This document shows positions 44,400 to 52,748 of a DNA stretch of 57,752 nt, one piece after another. The position numbers and the translations under genes are program-made. The stretch comes from DATMRF01 sp035566435. GTDB lineage: Bacteria; Verrucomicrobiota; Verrucomicrobiia; Limisphaerales; UBA8199. Below the pieces are notes generated by a model. The model saw only the letters and a program-made list of their open reading frames with translations. It searched no databases and was not told where the DNA came from. The first letter of the stretch is position 1. Each line of letters opens with the position of its first letter. The stretch covers positions 1 to 57,752 of the forward strand of contig DATMRF010000030.1 in assembly GCA_035566435.1 (NCBI GenBank), read 5' to 3'.

Positions 44400-46655
44400 A
44401 TGAAGGCTCACTTTGGTCCGACTCGAATGCACTCGACCGACGGTCGAGGCAACGCCCGGAACGCGCGGGTTTATCGCGCACTCATTCTGCTGGTCTCAGC
44501 GGCGTGCGGCAGCGCCGCCGCCGCCCAGACGACCAATAATCCGCCGGTTGCGCCGGCAAGTCCCGAGGGCGGCCGCTCTACCAATATCGTCAAGCTCGCG
44601 CCCACCACAGTGGTTGGGCGGCTGGATGTCGCTCGCAACCAGATCCTGCCCGATCTGGGTGCAACCGTTTACTCGATCAACAAGCAGCAAATCGACGCGC
44701 TACCTCAAGGCGAGAATGCGCCCTTCAACCAGGTGCTGTTGCGCACGCCGGGCATGGCCCAGGACTCGGCCGCAAACGGAGACCTGCACCTCCGGGGCGA
44801 GCACGCCAATATACAATACCGTATCAATGACGTGCTGCTGCCTGAGGGCATCAGCGGCTTCGGCCAGGAACTCGATACGCGCTTCGTGGACAGCCTCCGG
44901 CTGATCACCGGGTCGCTGCCCGCCCAATATGGCTTTCGCACGGCAGGCGTTGTGGACCTTCGCACCCGAAGCGGGGCTTTCGAACCGGGCGGTGAAGCCT
45001 CGATGTTCGGCGGCAGCTACGACACCATCAAGCCCAGCTTTGAGTATGGCGGCTCCAGCGGCAATCTCAATTACTTCGCCGATGGCAGCTATACTCACAA
45101 CGAACTGGGCATCGAGAATCCGACCGGCAGCTCAAGCGCAATTCACGACCGGACCGACCAGTACAAAGCCTTCACTTACCTGTCTTACATTCTGGACGAC
45201 ACCAGCCGAATCAGCGCGATGGGCAGCGCCTCTTTCAGTGATTTTCAGGTTCCCAATCAGCCCGGGCTGCCGGCAGGGACCTCGCCCAATGGCACACCGT
45301 GGAGCACCAACTCGTTCGACTCGACCACGCTGAATGAAAATCAAAACGAACAAAATTATTATGGCGTTATCGCTTACCAAAAATCCGTTGGCGACTTCAA
45401 CCTTCAGGTCGCCGCCTATGGCCGCATCAGCACCGTCCACTTCAAGCCGGACCCGATTGGGGACCTCTTCCTTAACGGCGTCGCCAGCGATGTGAACCGC
45501 AAGCTTTACTCCGGCGGACTCCAGGCCGACGCCAGTTACGCCTTGGGTGACAAGAACACCGTGCGGGGCGGTATAATGTTCTTGGACGAGTCGTTATCCG
45601 CGCACTCGACGACGACGGTGTTTCCGACCGACCCGGCCGGGAATCCCACTGGGGAACCTGCCTTTCCGATTGTGGACAACAGCGTGCCGCACGCGGTGTT
45701 TGCCGGGGTATATCTGCAGGACGAATGGAAAATCCTCCCCAAGCTCACCGTCAACTACGGCGCCCGCTTTGACCTTTATTACGCCTCTTTTGACAAAGAG
45801 AACCAACCCAGCCCGCGCGTCAACCTGATTTATCAAGCCACGGACGACACGACCCTGCACGCGGGCTACGCCCGTTATTTCACGCCACCAGCGCTTGAAT
45901 TTGTTTCCCCCACCAGCGTGCGTAAATTCGATAACACCTCGAATGCATCCGCGGTGACACAGGACGACCCGATCAAAGCGGAGCGCTCCGATTATTTCGA
46001 CGTCGGGATCAGCCAAAAGCTCGCTCCAGGCCTGCAGGTCGGCGTCGATGGCTATTACAAGAAGGCCCAAAACCAGATTGACGACGGACTTTTCGGTCAG
46101 ACCCTCATCCTCTCGACCTTCAATTATCGTGAAGGCAGGGTTTACGGCGCCGAAGCCACCGCTACTTATACCACCGGTGGTTTTTCCAGCTATGCCAATT
46201 TCGCCTTCTCCCATGCGCAGGGCTTAGACATCAATTCGGCTCAATTCCTGTTCCCTCCCGACAAATTGGCCTACAGCCAGGCTCACTGGATTTTCCTGGA
46301 CCACGACCAGCGCTTCACCGGTTCGTTCGGCGTGTCTTATCTCTGGAAGCACGGTGGAGGCAGCACCCGCGCTTATGCAGACGCCCTCTACGGCAGCGGG
46401 CTGAGGACTGACGGGACTGCCGCCGATGGGACGGTCATCCCTAACGGTGGGACCGTGCCGGCGTATTACTCAATCAACCTCGGTGTCGAGGAAGGCTTCA
46501 AGATTCGCGGAAAGGAGCGTCTCCGGGCGCGGTTGGACGTGGTGAACATCACGGACAACGTGTACCAGCTCCGCAATGGCTCCGGCGTTGGCGTCAACGC
46601 GCCTCAATACGGCATGCGCCTGGGCTTTTTCGGCGCGGTGAGCTACGTGTTCTGA
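44400..46655 (+). CDS. TonB-dependent outer-membrane receptor
   Basis: The signal peptide (cleavage after AAAAQ near residue 43) and a short Asn/Pro linker precede the plug domain: TTVVGRLDVARNQILPDLGATVYSI, a TonB-box-like stretch, then LRTPGMAQDSAANGDLHLRGEHANIQYRINDVLLPEG. A 22-strand barrel follows with typical YLQDEWKILPKLTVNYGARFDLYY and ends SYVF. Such receptors import metal chelates, cofactors or sugars with energy from TonB. Here the next genes are tonB, exbB and exbD, so the energising complex is dedicated. The metal transporters downstream suggest a metal or metallophore as cargo. The 751-residue length is typical. Confidence 0.93.
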   Translation: MKAHFGPTRMHSTDGRGNARNARVYRALILLVSAACGSAAAAQTTNNPPVAPASPEGGRSTNIVKLAPTTVVGRLDVARNQILPDLGATVYSINKQQIDALPQGENAPFNQVLLRTPGMAQDSAANGDLHLRGEHANIQYRINDVLLPEGISGFGQELDTRFVDSLRLITGSLPAQYGFRTAGVVDLRTRSGAFEPGGEASMFGGSYDTIKPSFEYGGSSGNLNYFADGSYTHNELGIENPTGSSSAIHDRTDQYKAFTYLSYILDDTSRISAMGSASFSDFQVPNQPGLPAGTSPNGTPWSTNSFDSTTLNENQNEQNYYGVIAYQKSVGDFNLQVAAYGRISTVHFKPDPIGDLFLNGVASDVNRKLYSGGLQADASYALGDKNTVRGGIMFLDESLSAHSTTTVFPTDPAGNPTGEPAFPIVDNSVPHAVFAGVYLQDEWKILPKLTVNYGARFDLYYASFDKENQPSPRVNLIYQATDDTTLHAGYARYFTPPALEFVSPTSVRKFDNTSNASAVTQDDPIKAERSDYFDVGISQKLAPGLQVGVDGYYKKAQNQIDDGLFGQTLILSTFNYREGRVYGAEATATYTTGGFSSYANFAFSHAQGLDINSAQFLFPPDKLAYSQAHWIFLDHDQRFTGSFGVSYLWKHGGGSTRAYADALYGSGLRTDGTAADGTVIPNGGTVPAYYSINLGVEEGFKIRGKERLRARLDVVNITDNVYQLRNGSGVGVNAPQYGMRLGFFGAVSYVF

Positions 46656-46664
46656 GCCTTGCCG

Positions 46665-47384
46665 ATGAACCTCATGGATGCAGAGCGATTATCGCACGGC
46701 TACGAGCTGAGCTCCGATCTCGCCCGGGTCGGGCTGCATGCCACCGAGGCGGACCCCAACCGCAAGCTCGCCTGGGTGAACTCCATCTGCATCCTTGTTC
46801 TCCTCATCGGAATCGTAGGCTCCAGCCCGGCCTCAGTTCGCATCAAGCCGTTACCGCCCGTTGAAGAAGTTACCGCAGTCCTGGTCGAACCCCTCCCGCC
46901 GCCGCCGCAACCCCAGTCTGACCAACAGAACCAGGAACAGCAGAACGACCAGGAAAAGCCGGACACACCCCAGGTGGTCGTGGTGACTCCCGAGTCTCCG
47001 GCGATCAACTTCTCCGTTCCGACCATCGGCAATCTCTTGGTGCCCAATGCGGTTGCGAAGGCCCCGCCGGTGGCTCCGTTGAAGCCAGTGGCTCCCGTGC
47101 GCAACCTGCCGGCAGTGCTCAACACCACCGGCAGCGGCGGCGAGCGGCCCCAACCCCCTTACCCCAAAATCGCCCTGGACCAGGGCCTGCAGGGTTCGGT
47201 CGTGCTCCGCATGACCGTCGATGATGCGGGCCTGGTCCAGACGATCGACGTGGCGCAATCTTCCGGCTCTCCGGTCCTGGATCACAGCGCCCTGGACTTT
47301 GTGAAACGGCGCTGGACTGTCCCGCCCGGCAAAGGCCCCCGAATTTATGAAGCAACCATCAACTACAAACTGCAAATCGAATAA
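46665..47384 (+). CDS. tonB: TonB-like energy-transducing protein
   Basis: An unusual cytoplasmic stretch of about 38 residues precedes the single membrane span (WVNSICILVLLIGIVGS). A Pro/Gln-rich periplasmic linker follows (EPLPPPPQPQSDQQNQEQQN). The C-terminal TonB domain has RPQPPYPKIALDQGLQGSVVLRMTVDDAGLV and ends in a strand that would add to the receptor TonB box. ATG 46665 is chosen over the TTG at 46659. It begins 9 bp after the receptor stop and is followed 12 bp later by exbB, clearly one operon. Confidence 0.88.
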   Translation: MNLMDAERLSHGYELSSDLARVGLHATEADPNRKLAWVNSICILVLLIGIVGSSPASVRIKPLPPVEEVTAVLVEPLPPPPQPQSDQQNQEQQNDQEKPDTPQVVVVTPESPAINFSVPTIGNLLVPNAVAKAPPVAPLKPVAPVRNLPAVLNTTGSGGERPQPPYPKIALDQGLQGSVVLRMTVDDAGLVQTIDVAQSSGSPVLDHSALDFVKRRWTVPPGKGPRIYEATINYKLQIE

Positions 47385-47396
47385 GCGCTCGTCTTT

Positions 47397-48050
47397 ATGC
47401 TAGCAAACATTGTGTTTCAGTTCTTTCTCAAAGGCGGCCCCGTGATGTGGCCGATTCTCGCCTGCGCCCTTGCGGCCGTTGCGGTGGTGGGCGAACGCGC
47501 CTTCTGGTGGTGGCGCGAGAGCCTCAAACGCGATGTCCGCAGACGGGAACAGGTGCTCGCCGCTTTGGAAAACTCGGATGCCGAGGCCGCTCAGGGCCTC
47601 GCCCAGGGCTCGGGGGACCCGGTCATCCGAATGATTCACCACAGCCTCAACCACGAGCACACCTCGATTCCCGTGGCGCTGCAGATGGCCGCCGGGATCG
47701 AGTTGGAACGCGCCGGCCGTTTCCTGAACGTGATGGACACCCTGGTGACGCTCGCTCCGTTGCTGGGGCTTCTGGGCACTGTCACCGGCCTCATGCGGGC
47801 CTTCCTCAAAGTCGGCTCGGCCGAATTGTCGGTCGTCGCGGTCACAGGCGGCATCGGGGAAGCTCTCATTGCCACCGCCTGCGGTTTGTTGATTGCTATC
47901 GTTTCCCTGGTCCCGCTCAACTACTTTTCCGGCAAACTGGCACGGCTCCAGTTCGAACTCGAAACCGCCGCCAGCAACGTCGAAGTGCTGGCCAACGCCG
48001 GAAAGCTGCACGCCACTACCGCGCCGGCCCTGCTACACCCAAAAAATTGA
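47397..48050 (+). CDS. exbB: ExbB/MotA/TolQ-family proton-channel protein
   Basis: Three membrane spans are visible: PVMWPILACALAAVAVVGERAF near the start, VTLAPLLGLLGTVTGLMRAFLKV in the middle and ALIATACGLLIAIVSLVPLNYF near the end. The LLGTVxGLMxAF motif is the family signature. ExbB forms a pentamer that, with ExbD, uses the proton gradient to power TonB. It lacks the N-terminal periplasmic domain of some relatives, which is normal at 217 residues. A 60-bp tandem repeat separates it from exbD. Confidence 0.93.
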   Translation: MLANIVFQFFLKGGPVMWPILACALAAVAVVGERAFWWWRESLKRDVRRREQVLAALENSDAEAAQGLAQGSGDPVIRMIHHSLNHEHTSIPVALQMAAGIELERAGRFLNVMDTLVTLAPLLGLLGTVTGLMRAFLKVGSAELSVVAVTGGIGEALIATACGLLIAIVSLVPLNYFSGKLARLQFELETAASNVEVLANAGKLHATTAPALLHPKN

Positions 48051-48051
48051 C

Positions 48052-48354
48052 ATGAAAAGCCGCACTCTTCTCATTAACACCCCGCTTTGGCGAGATGTGC
48101 TCGCACGTACTCCCGGTCGGAATCCTTTTCTCATTAACACCCCGCTTTGGCGAGATGCGCTCGCACGTACTCCCGGTCGGAATCCTTTTCTCATTAACAC
48201 CCCGCTTCAGCGGGGTGTGGGCGCGCCCGCTGGCGGTCGAAACCGTTTCAACGGTTTTCCACGCGCCGTAGCAACCGTCGAAACAGTCCAACCCTCGCGC
48301 CTTGGCTCAAACAACCCGCTAAAGCCGTGGGTGGGTGAAAGGGGCCAACCGTGA
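48052..48354 (+). repeat. 60-bp tandem repeat forming an open frame between exbB and exbD
   Basis: Units start at 48070, 48130 and 48190. The first two are nearly identical over 60 bp (one base differs in the part I compared) and the third is diverged. Because 60 is a multiple of three, the frame from ATG 48052 stays open for 100 codons and stops by overlapping the GTG of exbD (48351). The third unit contains a perfect 10-bp stem, ACACCCCGCT/AGCGGGGTGT, at 48197-48218 with a 2-base loop. The translation (repeated INTPLWRD.LARTPGRNPFL) is the kind given by interspersed palindromic repeats, so I do not call a gene, although expression as part of the operon is possible. Confidence 0.7.
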
Positions 48355-48776
48355 ACCTTTCTTCTCCCTTTCGCCGGAAGCATTCCAGAATCGAGATCAT
48401 CCCGCTCATCGACATCATGTTCTTCCTGCTCGCGTCCTTCATGATGGTCAGCTTAAGCATGGACCAAACCCAGAACATCAAGGTCAACCTGCCGGAAACC
48501 ATCGAGCACCAGCACGACTTCAGGCCCGACATGCTCAACATCGCGGTGGATAAAACAGGCGTGGTGTGGCTGCAAAAGAAACCAATCGCCCTCCCCGATC
48601 TGGCCACCATCGTCAGTAACCGGTTCAGGATGGACACGAACTTGCCCGTCTACATCAGCGGCGACCGCGATGCGCTCCACGGTGCTATGGCTGATGTCTA
48701 TGAGGTCGTCCGCGGTGCCGGGGTTCAAAAGGTTGCGTTTGCGGTTGAGGCCAAAGAAACCCCAGGCGCCCAATGA
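48351..48776 (+). CDS. exbD: ExbD/TolR-family protein (first copy)
   Basis: The short cytoplasmic N-terminus RKHSRIEIIPLIDIMFFLLASFMMVSL contains the membrane span with the functional aspartate (LIDIMF). A periplasmic domain follows with DKTGVVWLQKKPI and NLPVYISGDRDALHGAM. ExbD works with ExbB to energise TonB. GTG 48351 is the only start before the span, with GGGG ten bases ahead. It overlaps the second exbD by four bases (ATGA). Confidence 0.9.
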   Translation: MNLSSPFRRKHSRIEIIPLIDIMFFLLASFMMVSLSMDQTQNIKVNLPETIEHQHDFRPDMLNIAVDKTGVVWLQKKPIALPDLATIVSNRFRMDTNLPVYISGDRDALHGAMADVYEVVRGAGVQKVAFAVEAKETPGAQ

Positions 48777-49192
48777 AGCTTCGTTCCCCATTGCGACGCC
48801 GGCGAATGCGCCTGGAGATCATCCCGCTCATCGACATCATGTTCTTCCTCCTGGCCTCCTTCATGATGGTGAGCTTGCAGATGCAAAAAGTCCACACCCT
48901 CAAGGCCAGCCTGCCCACGGCCACTTTGGCGACCGCTGCCGCCAGGCCGGATATGGTCACGCTCACCGTGGATCGCAACGGCCAGGTCGCGGTCGATAGC
49001 AAGCCCATTTCCTTCCCCGACCTGCAAACCCTTCTGACCAACCGCTACAGCCTGAACACCAACCTCCCGGTCTATATCACCGGCACGCGCGATGCCACAC
49101 ACGGCTCGGTGATGTATGTGCTGGATTTTGTCAAACGTGCGGGCATCCAGCGTGTGGCCATCGCCGTCAGGGCCGCCCCGGGCCATTCCTAA
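48773..49192 (+). CDS. exbD: ExbD/TolR-family protein (second copy)
   Basis: It is a close paralogue of the preceding gene, with the same RLEIIPLIDIMFFLLASFMMVSL span, D in LIDIMF, and a periplasmic part with DRNGQVAVDSKPI and NLPVYITGTRDATHGS. Pairs of ExbD genes occur in many Bacteroidota and Verrucomicrobiota TonB operons and may form heteromers. It is translationally coupled to the first copy. Confidence 0.9.
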   Translation: MKLRSPLRRRRMRLEIIPLIDIMFFLLASFMMVSLQMQKVHTLKASLPTATLATAAARPDMVTLTVDRNGQVAVDSKPISFPDLQTLLTNRYSLNTNLPVYITGTRDATHGSVMYVLDFVKRAGIQRVAIAVRAAPGHS

Positions 49193-49198
49193 GTGGTC

Positions 49199-49732
49199 AT
49201 GAAAAGCTTCCAACAAAACCTGCTCATCATTGTGGCGCTCAGCCTTTGCGGCTTATGCGTTTATCAATGGTACGGCCAAACCCTGCAGCGGAACGAAATT
49301 CAGAAGCTCGAGGAATCGGTCTATGCGAAGTCCGCCGCCATCCAGGGCTATACCAACTCAATCAGAACGATGGACCGCCAAATCGCCCAGATGGACGCGC
49401 GAATCACGGAGCTGAAAGCGGAGGCCAAAACCAACGCCGACCTCGCCATCACGCAGAAACGCGAGCTCAGCCGCCTGCAGGTCACCGCCGACGGCTTGAC
49501 CAACCAACTTGCCGAAGACAAGACCGCGGTCGAAAGCTTGCAAGGGAAGTTGAAGGAAGCCTACGACGGTATCCGAAAGCAAAACGACGCCATGAAAGAG
49601 CTCGTGGCCCAGCGCGATGAGTTCGTGAAGAAGTACAACGACGAAGTCAAAGACCGCAATGACATCGTCGCGAAATACAATGAACTGGCGGCGCAGGTGG
49701 AGAAACTCCAGCCCCAAGGGGCCAAGCCGTAA
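49199..49732 (+). CDS. Membrane-anchored coiled-coil protein
   Basis: From ATG 49199 there is one N-terminal span (about residues 7-26, LLIIVALSLCGLCVYQWYG). About 140 residues of continuous coiled coil follow, with heptads around QMDARITELKAEAKTNADL and RNDIVAKYNELAAQVEKL. No family is recognised. Its place right after the exbD pair and its shape suggest a periplasmic strut or spacer for the TonB complex, which is inference. The GTG at 49193 would add two residues. Confidence 0.75.
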   Translation: MKSFQQNLLIIVALSLCGLCVYQWYGQTLQRNEIQKLEESVYAKSAAIQGYTNSIRTMDRQIAQMDARITELKAEAKTNADLAITQKRELSRLQVTADGLTNQLAEDKTAVESLQGKLKEAYDGIRKQNDAMKELVAQRDEFVKKYNDEVKDRNDIVAKYNELAAQVEKLQPQGAKP

Positions 49733-49742
49733 GCCAGTAAAC

Positions 49743-50684
49743 ATGCACCTGACAGACACATCCCGTTGGCAGCACACTCACGACTTTTGCAGTGAGTTCT
49801 CAGCCGCGGAGAAGAACACGAGGCGCGTGCTTCTCCTGACGGCGTTCATGATGGTGGCGGAAATTGTCGGCGGCTGGAAACTGCACTCGATGGCGCTCCT
49901 TGCCGACGGCTGCCACATGGGTACTCATGTCGCGGCGTTTCTTATCACGGTCGGCGCATACTGGTTTGCCCGGCGGCACGCGAGTGACGCTCGCTACAGC
50001 TTCGGCACGGGCAAGGTTGCGGTCCTGGGCGCTTTCACTAGCGCGATTGTGTTGGCCGCGGTTGCCTTGTTCATGGCCGGCGAGTCGCTTAACCGATTAC
50101 TCCACCCGCTTCCCATCCATTTCAATGAGGCCCTCGTTGTGGCCTCTCTCGGCCTGGCTGTCAATGTCGTGAGCGCCTGGCTTCTCAAAGACTGCCACGG
50201 CCACTCGGGCCACCATAGCGACGGCCACCATCATCACGACCTCAACCTCAAGGCCGCCTACCTTCACGTGCTTGCCGACGCGGTCACGTCTCTCCTGGCG
50301 ATCGCCGCCCTCACCGGCGGAAAGTTTTTCGGCTGGACGTGGCTCGATCCCGTCATGGGCCTCGTTGGCAGCGGAGTCATCGCTCAATGGGCGTACGCCC
50401 TGGTTCGCGACACCAACGCCATCCTGCTGGATAAAGAGCCCGAGACTAGCGACCTGAACCTGGAAATTCGCAAGGCCATCGAAGCGGACGGTGACACTCG
50501 TATTACTGACCTGCATATCTGGCAGGTTGGCGTGACCAAATTCGCGGCCATCATTTCCGTCGTAGCCCACTGCCCTAATTCCCCGGCGGACTACAAAGAC
50601 CTCCTCAACGAACATGAGGAGTTGGTCCACCTGACCGTGGAAGTTCAAACGTGCGAGGTGGTGGAGTCCTCGAGAATCCAATAA
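49743..50684 (+). CDS. dmeF: CDF-family divalent metal efflux transporter (DmeF-like)
   Basis: The product has the cation-diffusion-facilitator pattern of six spans. The metal site of span 2 is seen in SMALLADGCHMGTHVAAF and that of span 5 in AAYLHVLADAVTSLLAI. A His-rich loop (CHGHSGHHSDGHHHH) lies between spans 4 and 5. The start LTDTSRWQHTHDF and the end with DLHIWQVGVTKFAAIISV match the DmeF subgroup, which exports Co, Ni or Zn against protons. It protects the cytoplasm when uptake by the neighbouring TonB and ZIP systems overshoots. ATG 49743 lies 10 bp after the coiled-coil gene stop. Confidence 0.9.
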   Translation: MHLTDTSRWQHTHDFCSEFSAAEKNTRRVLLLTAFMMVAEIVGGWKLHSMALLADGCHMGTHVAAFLITVGAYWFARRHASDARYSFGTGKVAVLGAFTSAIVLAAVALFMAGESLNRLLHPLPIHFNEALVVASLGLAVNVVSAWLLKDCHGHSGHHSDGHHHHDLNLKAAYLHVLADAVTSLLAIAALTGGKFFGWTWLDPVMGLVGSGVIAQWAYALVRDTNAILLDKEPETSDLNLEIRKAIEADGDTRITDLHIWQVGVTKFAAIISVVAHCPNSPADYKDLLNEHEELVHLTVEVQTCEVVESSRIQ

Positions 50685-50840
50685 CCGGTCAATGACCAAT
50701 CGAAACACAATCCTTAAAGTCGAAAACCTTTCAGAAACAAGTCGAAGACCTCCAGCGAAAAACCGCTACCCCGAAGCCCGGGGAAACCGGCCCTCCCAGT
50801 GGCGCTTCGGCCAGAGATCGCTGAAACACTGAGGAAACCT
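50685..50840. other. Short gap before the ABC/DUF3299 operon
   Basis: No gene is visible. The gap separates the TonB/CDF genes from the ABC transporter genes on the same strand and may carry a promoter for the latter. I see no clear Zur- or Fur-type palindrome in it. Confidence 0.4.
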
Positions 50841-51524
50841 ATGCCGCTGCTCGAGATCTCTCAGCTCAAGAAATCGTTCACCGGCCCCGATGGCTTCGCG
50901 CAGAAAGCCGTTGACGTGAAATACTTCAGCCTGGCGGCGAAGACCCAGGTCGCGCTGCAAGGAGAAAGCGGCTGTGGCAAAACAACTCTCCTGCATTTGA
51001 TCGCTGGAATTCTCAAGCCGGATTCGGGCAGCATCCTCGTTGCCGGCCAGGAGATGTCCAAGCTCAGGGAACCACACCGAGACCGCCTCCGGGCCGGCAC
51101 CATCGGCTATATCTTCCAGAGCTTCAACCTGCTTCAAGGCTACACCTGCCTCGACAATGTCCTGGTGGCTATGTCATTTGGCCACGGCGCAAACCGTGGC
51201 TTCGCCGAGGCGCTGCTGAAACGGGTGGGATTGGGTGAGCGTCTCCACCATTACCCACGGCAGCTTTCCACTGGGCAGCAGCAGCGCGCGGCTGTTGCCC
51301 GGGCGCTGGCTAACCGCCCTAAGCTGGTGTTGGCCGATGAACCCACCGGGAACCTTGACCAACGCAACGGCCAAGCATCCCTGGCGCTGATCCGCCAGAC
51401 CTGCCATGAGAACAACGCGGCCCTCCTGCTGGTGAGTCACGACCGCGAGGCGCTTTCGCAATTCGATAACGTTCAGCAGTTCAACCAAATCAGTCATAGC
51501 TCGCAAATGGAGATGTCTGCATGA
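50841..51524 (+). CDS. MacB/LolD-type ABC transporter ATP-binding protein
   Basis: The motifs are intact: Walker A GESGCGKTT, Q-loop in YIFQSFNLLQGY, signature LSTGQQQRAAVARAL, Walker B LVLADEPTGNLD and H-loop LLVSHD. The short form (227 residues) with GNLD belongs to the LolD/MacB class, which drives periplasmic or outer-membrane tasks without moving substrate through the membrane. ATG 50841 has GAGG seven bases upstream and replaces the earlier frame start at 50799. It overlaps the permease gene by four bases (ATGA). ABC, FtsX-type permease and DUF3299 in this order resemble zinc-regulated operons of Pseudomonas and Vibrio. Confidence 0.9.
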   Translation: MPLLEISQLKKSFTGPDGFAQKAVDVKYFSLAAKTQVALQGESGCGKTTLLHLIAGILKPDSGSILVAGQEMSKLREPHRDRLRAGTIGYIFQSFNLLQGYTCLDNVLVAMSFGHGANRGFAEALLKRVGLGERLHHYPRQLSTGQQQRAAVARALANRPKLVLADEPTGNLDQRNGQASLALIRQTCHENNAALLLVSHDREALSQFDNVQQFNQISHSSQMEMSA

Positions 51525-52732
51525 CGATCTGGTCCATAGTAACGAAAAGCCTGCGCCAGCACGCCCTTTCCACCTGCGTTACCGCCCTGTGCGTCGCGCT
51601 CGCTGGCGGGCTTTTGATGTCCATTTGGTCGGTCGAGGACCAGGCTCAAGCAGCCTTCACAGGTGTCAATGCCGGGTTCGATGCCGTCCTCGGGGCACGC
51701 GGTTCCCAGCTCCAACTCGTCCTGAACGCGATCTTCCATCTGGAATCTTCCCCCGGCAATTTGGCCTGGTCGGATTATCTCGACATTCAAAAGAACCCGA
51801 ACGTCGAACTCGCCATTCCCATGGGTGTGGGCGACAACTACCACGGTTATCGCCTGGTCGGCACGACGTTGGATTTCTTCCATCGGTCCCAATACGCACC
51901 GGGAAAGCGGTTCAAGGTCGCACCCGGCGGGCGGCTCTTCGATGCTACGCTGCGAGAGGCGGTGCCGGGGAGTTTTGCCGCTCGCAAGCTGGGTTTAAAG
52001 CCCGGCGATAAATTCCATCCGTTCCATGGGCTGATTTTCAACGAACGGAATCAACACTCGGAAACCTACCTCGTCGTCGGCGTGTTGGAACCCTCCAATA
52101 CGCCCGCCGACCGCGTAATTTGGATCCCGTTGGAAGGTGTCCAGAAGATGAGCGGTCACGATCCCAAGGCAGCCGACCAGATTAGCGCCGTCCTAGTGAA
52201 ACTCAAAGGTGGCAGCACTCTGGCCGGTTTCCAGATGGACCTCCTGTATAACAAACAAGGCAACCGTCTTACGTTCGCCTGGCCGATCGGCCGGGTGATG
52301 GCGGACCTGTTCGACAAAATCGGCTGGTTTGACCGCGTGCTGACACTGGTCTGCTATCTGGTCGCGATCGTCGCCGCAGCTTCAATCCTGGCGGCGATTT
52401 ATAATTCGATGAACGAGCGCCGGCGCGAGATTGCCATCTTGCGTGCCTTGGGGGCGCGGCGGATTACGGTGGTGGTGGCGATTTTGTTGGAGGCTGCTTC
52501 GATTTCCGCGTTGGGAGCCGCCGCTGGGTTTGCCATCTACGGCGCAATCGTCATGGTCGTTGCGGAGGTGATGCGTGCTCAGACGGGAATCGTCCTCGAC
52601 CCGCTCAAGTTCGACCTCGTGCTTTTGTGGGCGCCGGCTGTGTTGATCCTGCTGGGTGCCCTCGCAGGCACCGTCCCGGCCCTCAAGGCATATCGCACAG
52701 AAGTCGCCGAACATCTGGCGCCAATTTCGTGA
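51521..52732 (+). CDS. FtsX-family ABC transporter permease
   Basis: The protein has one N-terminal span (LSTCVTALCVALAGGLLMSIW), a large periplasmic domain (about residues 35-250), then three C-terminal spans starting with LVCYLVAIVAAASILAAIYNSMNERRREIAILRALGARR. The last phrase is the coupling loop typical of FtsX/MacB/LolC permeases. Start and stop overlap with the ATPase gene show co-translation. The role is probably mechanical transfer across the envelope and may concern metal delivery, as judged from the neighbours. Confidence 0.9.
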   Translation: MTIWSIVTKSLRQHALSTCVTALCVALAGGLLMSIWSVEDQAQAAFTGVNAGFDAVLGARGSQLQLVLNAIFHLESSPGNLAWSDYLDIQKNPNVELAIPMGVGDNYHGYRLVGTTLDFFHRSQYAPGKRFKVAPGGRLFDATLREAVPGSFAARKLGLKPGDKFHPFHGLIFNERNQHSETYLVVGVLEPSNTPADRVIWIPLEGVQKMSGHDPKAADQISAVLVKLKGGSTLAGFQMDLLYNKQGNRLTFAWPIGRVMADLFDKIGWFDRVLTLVCYLVAIVAAASILAAIYNSMNERRREIAILRALGARRITVVVAILLEAASISALGAAAGFAIYGAIVMVVAEVMRAQTGIVLDPLKFDLVLLWAPAVLILLGALAGTVPALKAYRTEVAEHLAPIS

Positions 52733-52748
52733 CGAGGAAACAACTCCG

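Noticed and set aside
48070..48249. CRISPR array
   Set aside because: The units are contiguous 60-bp tandem copies without variable spacers, and no cas gene is present.
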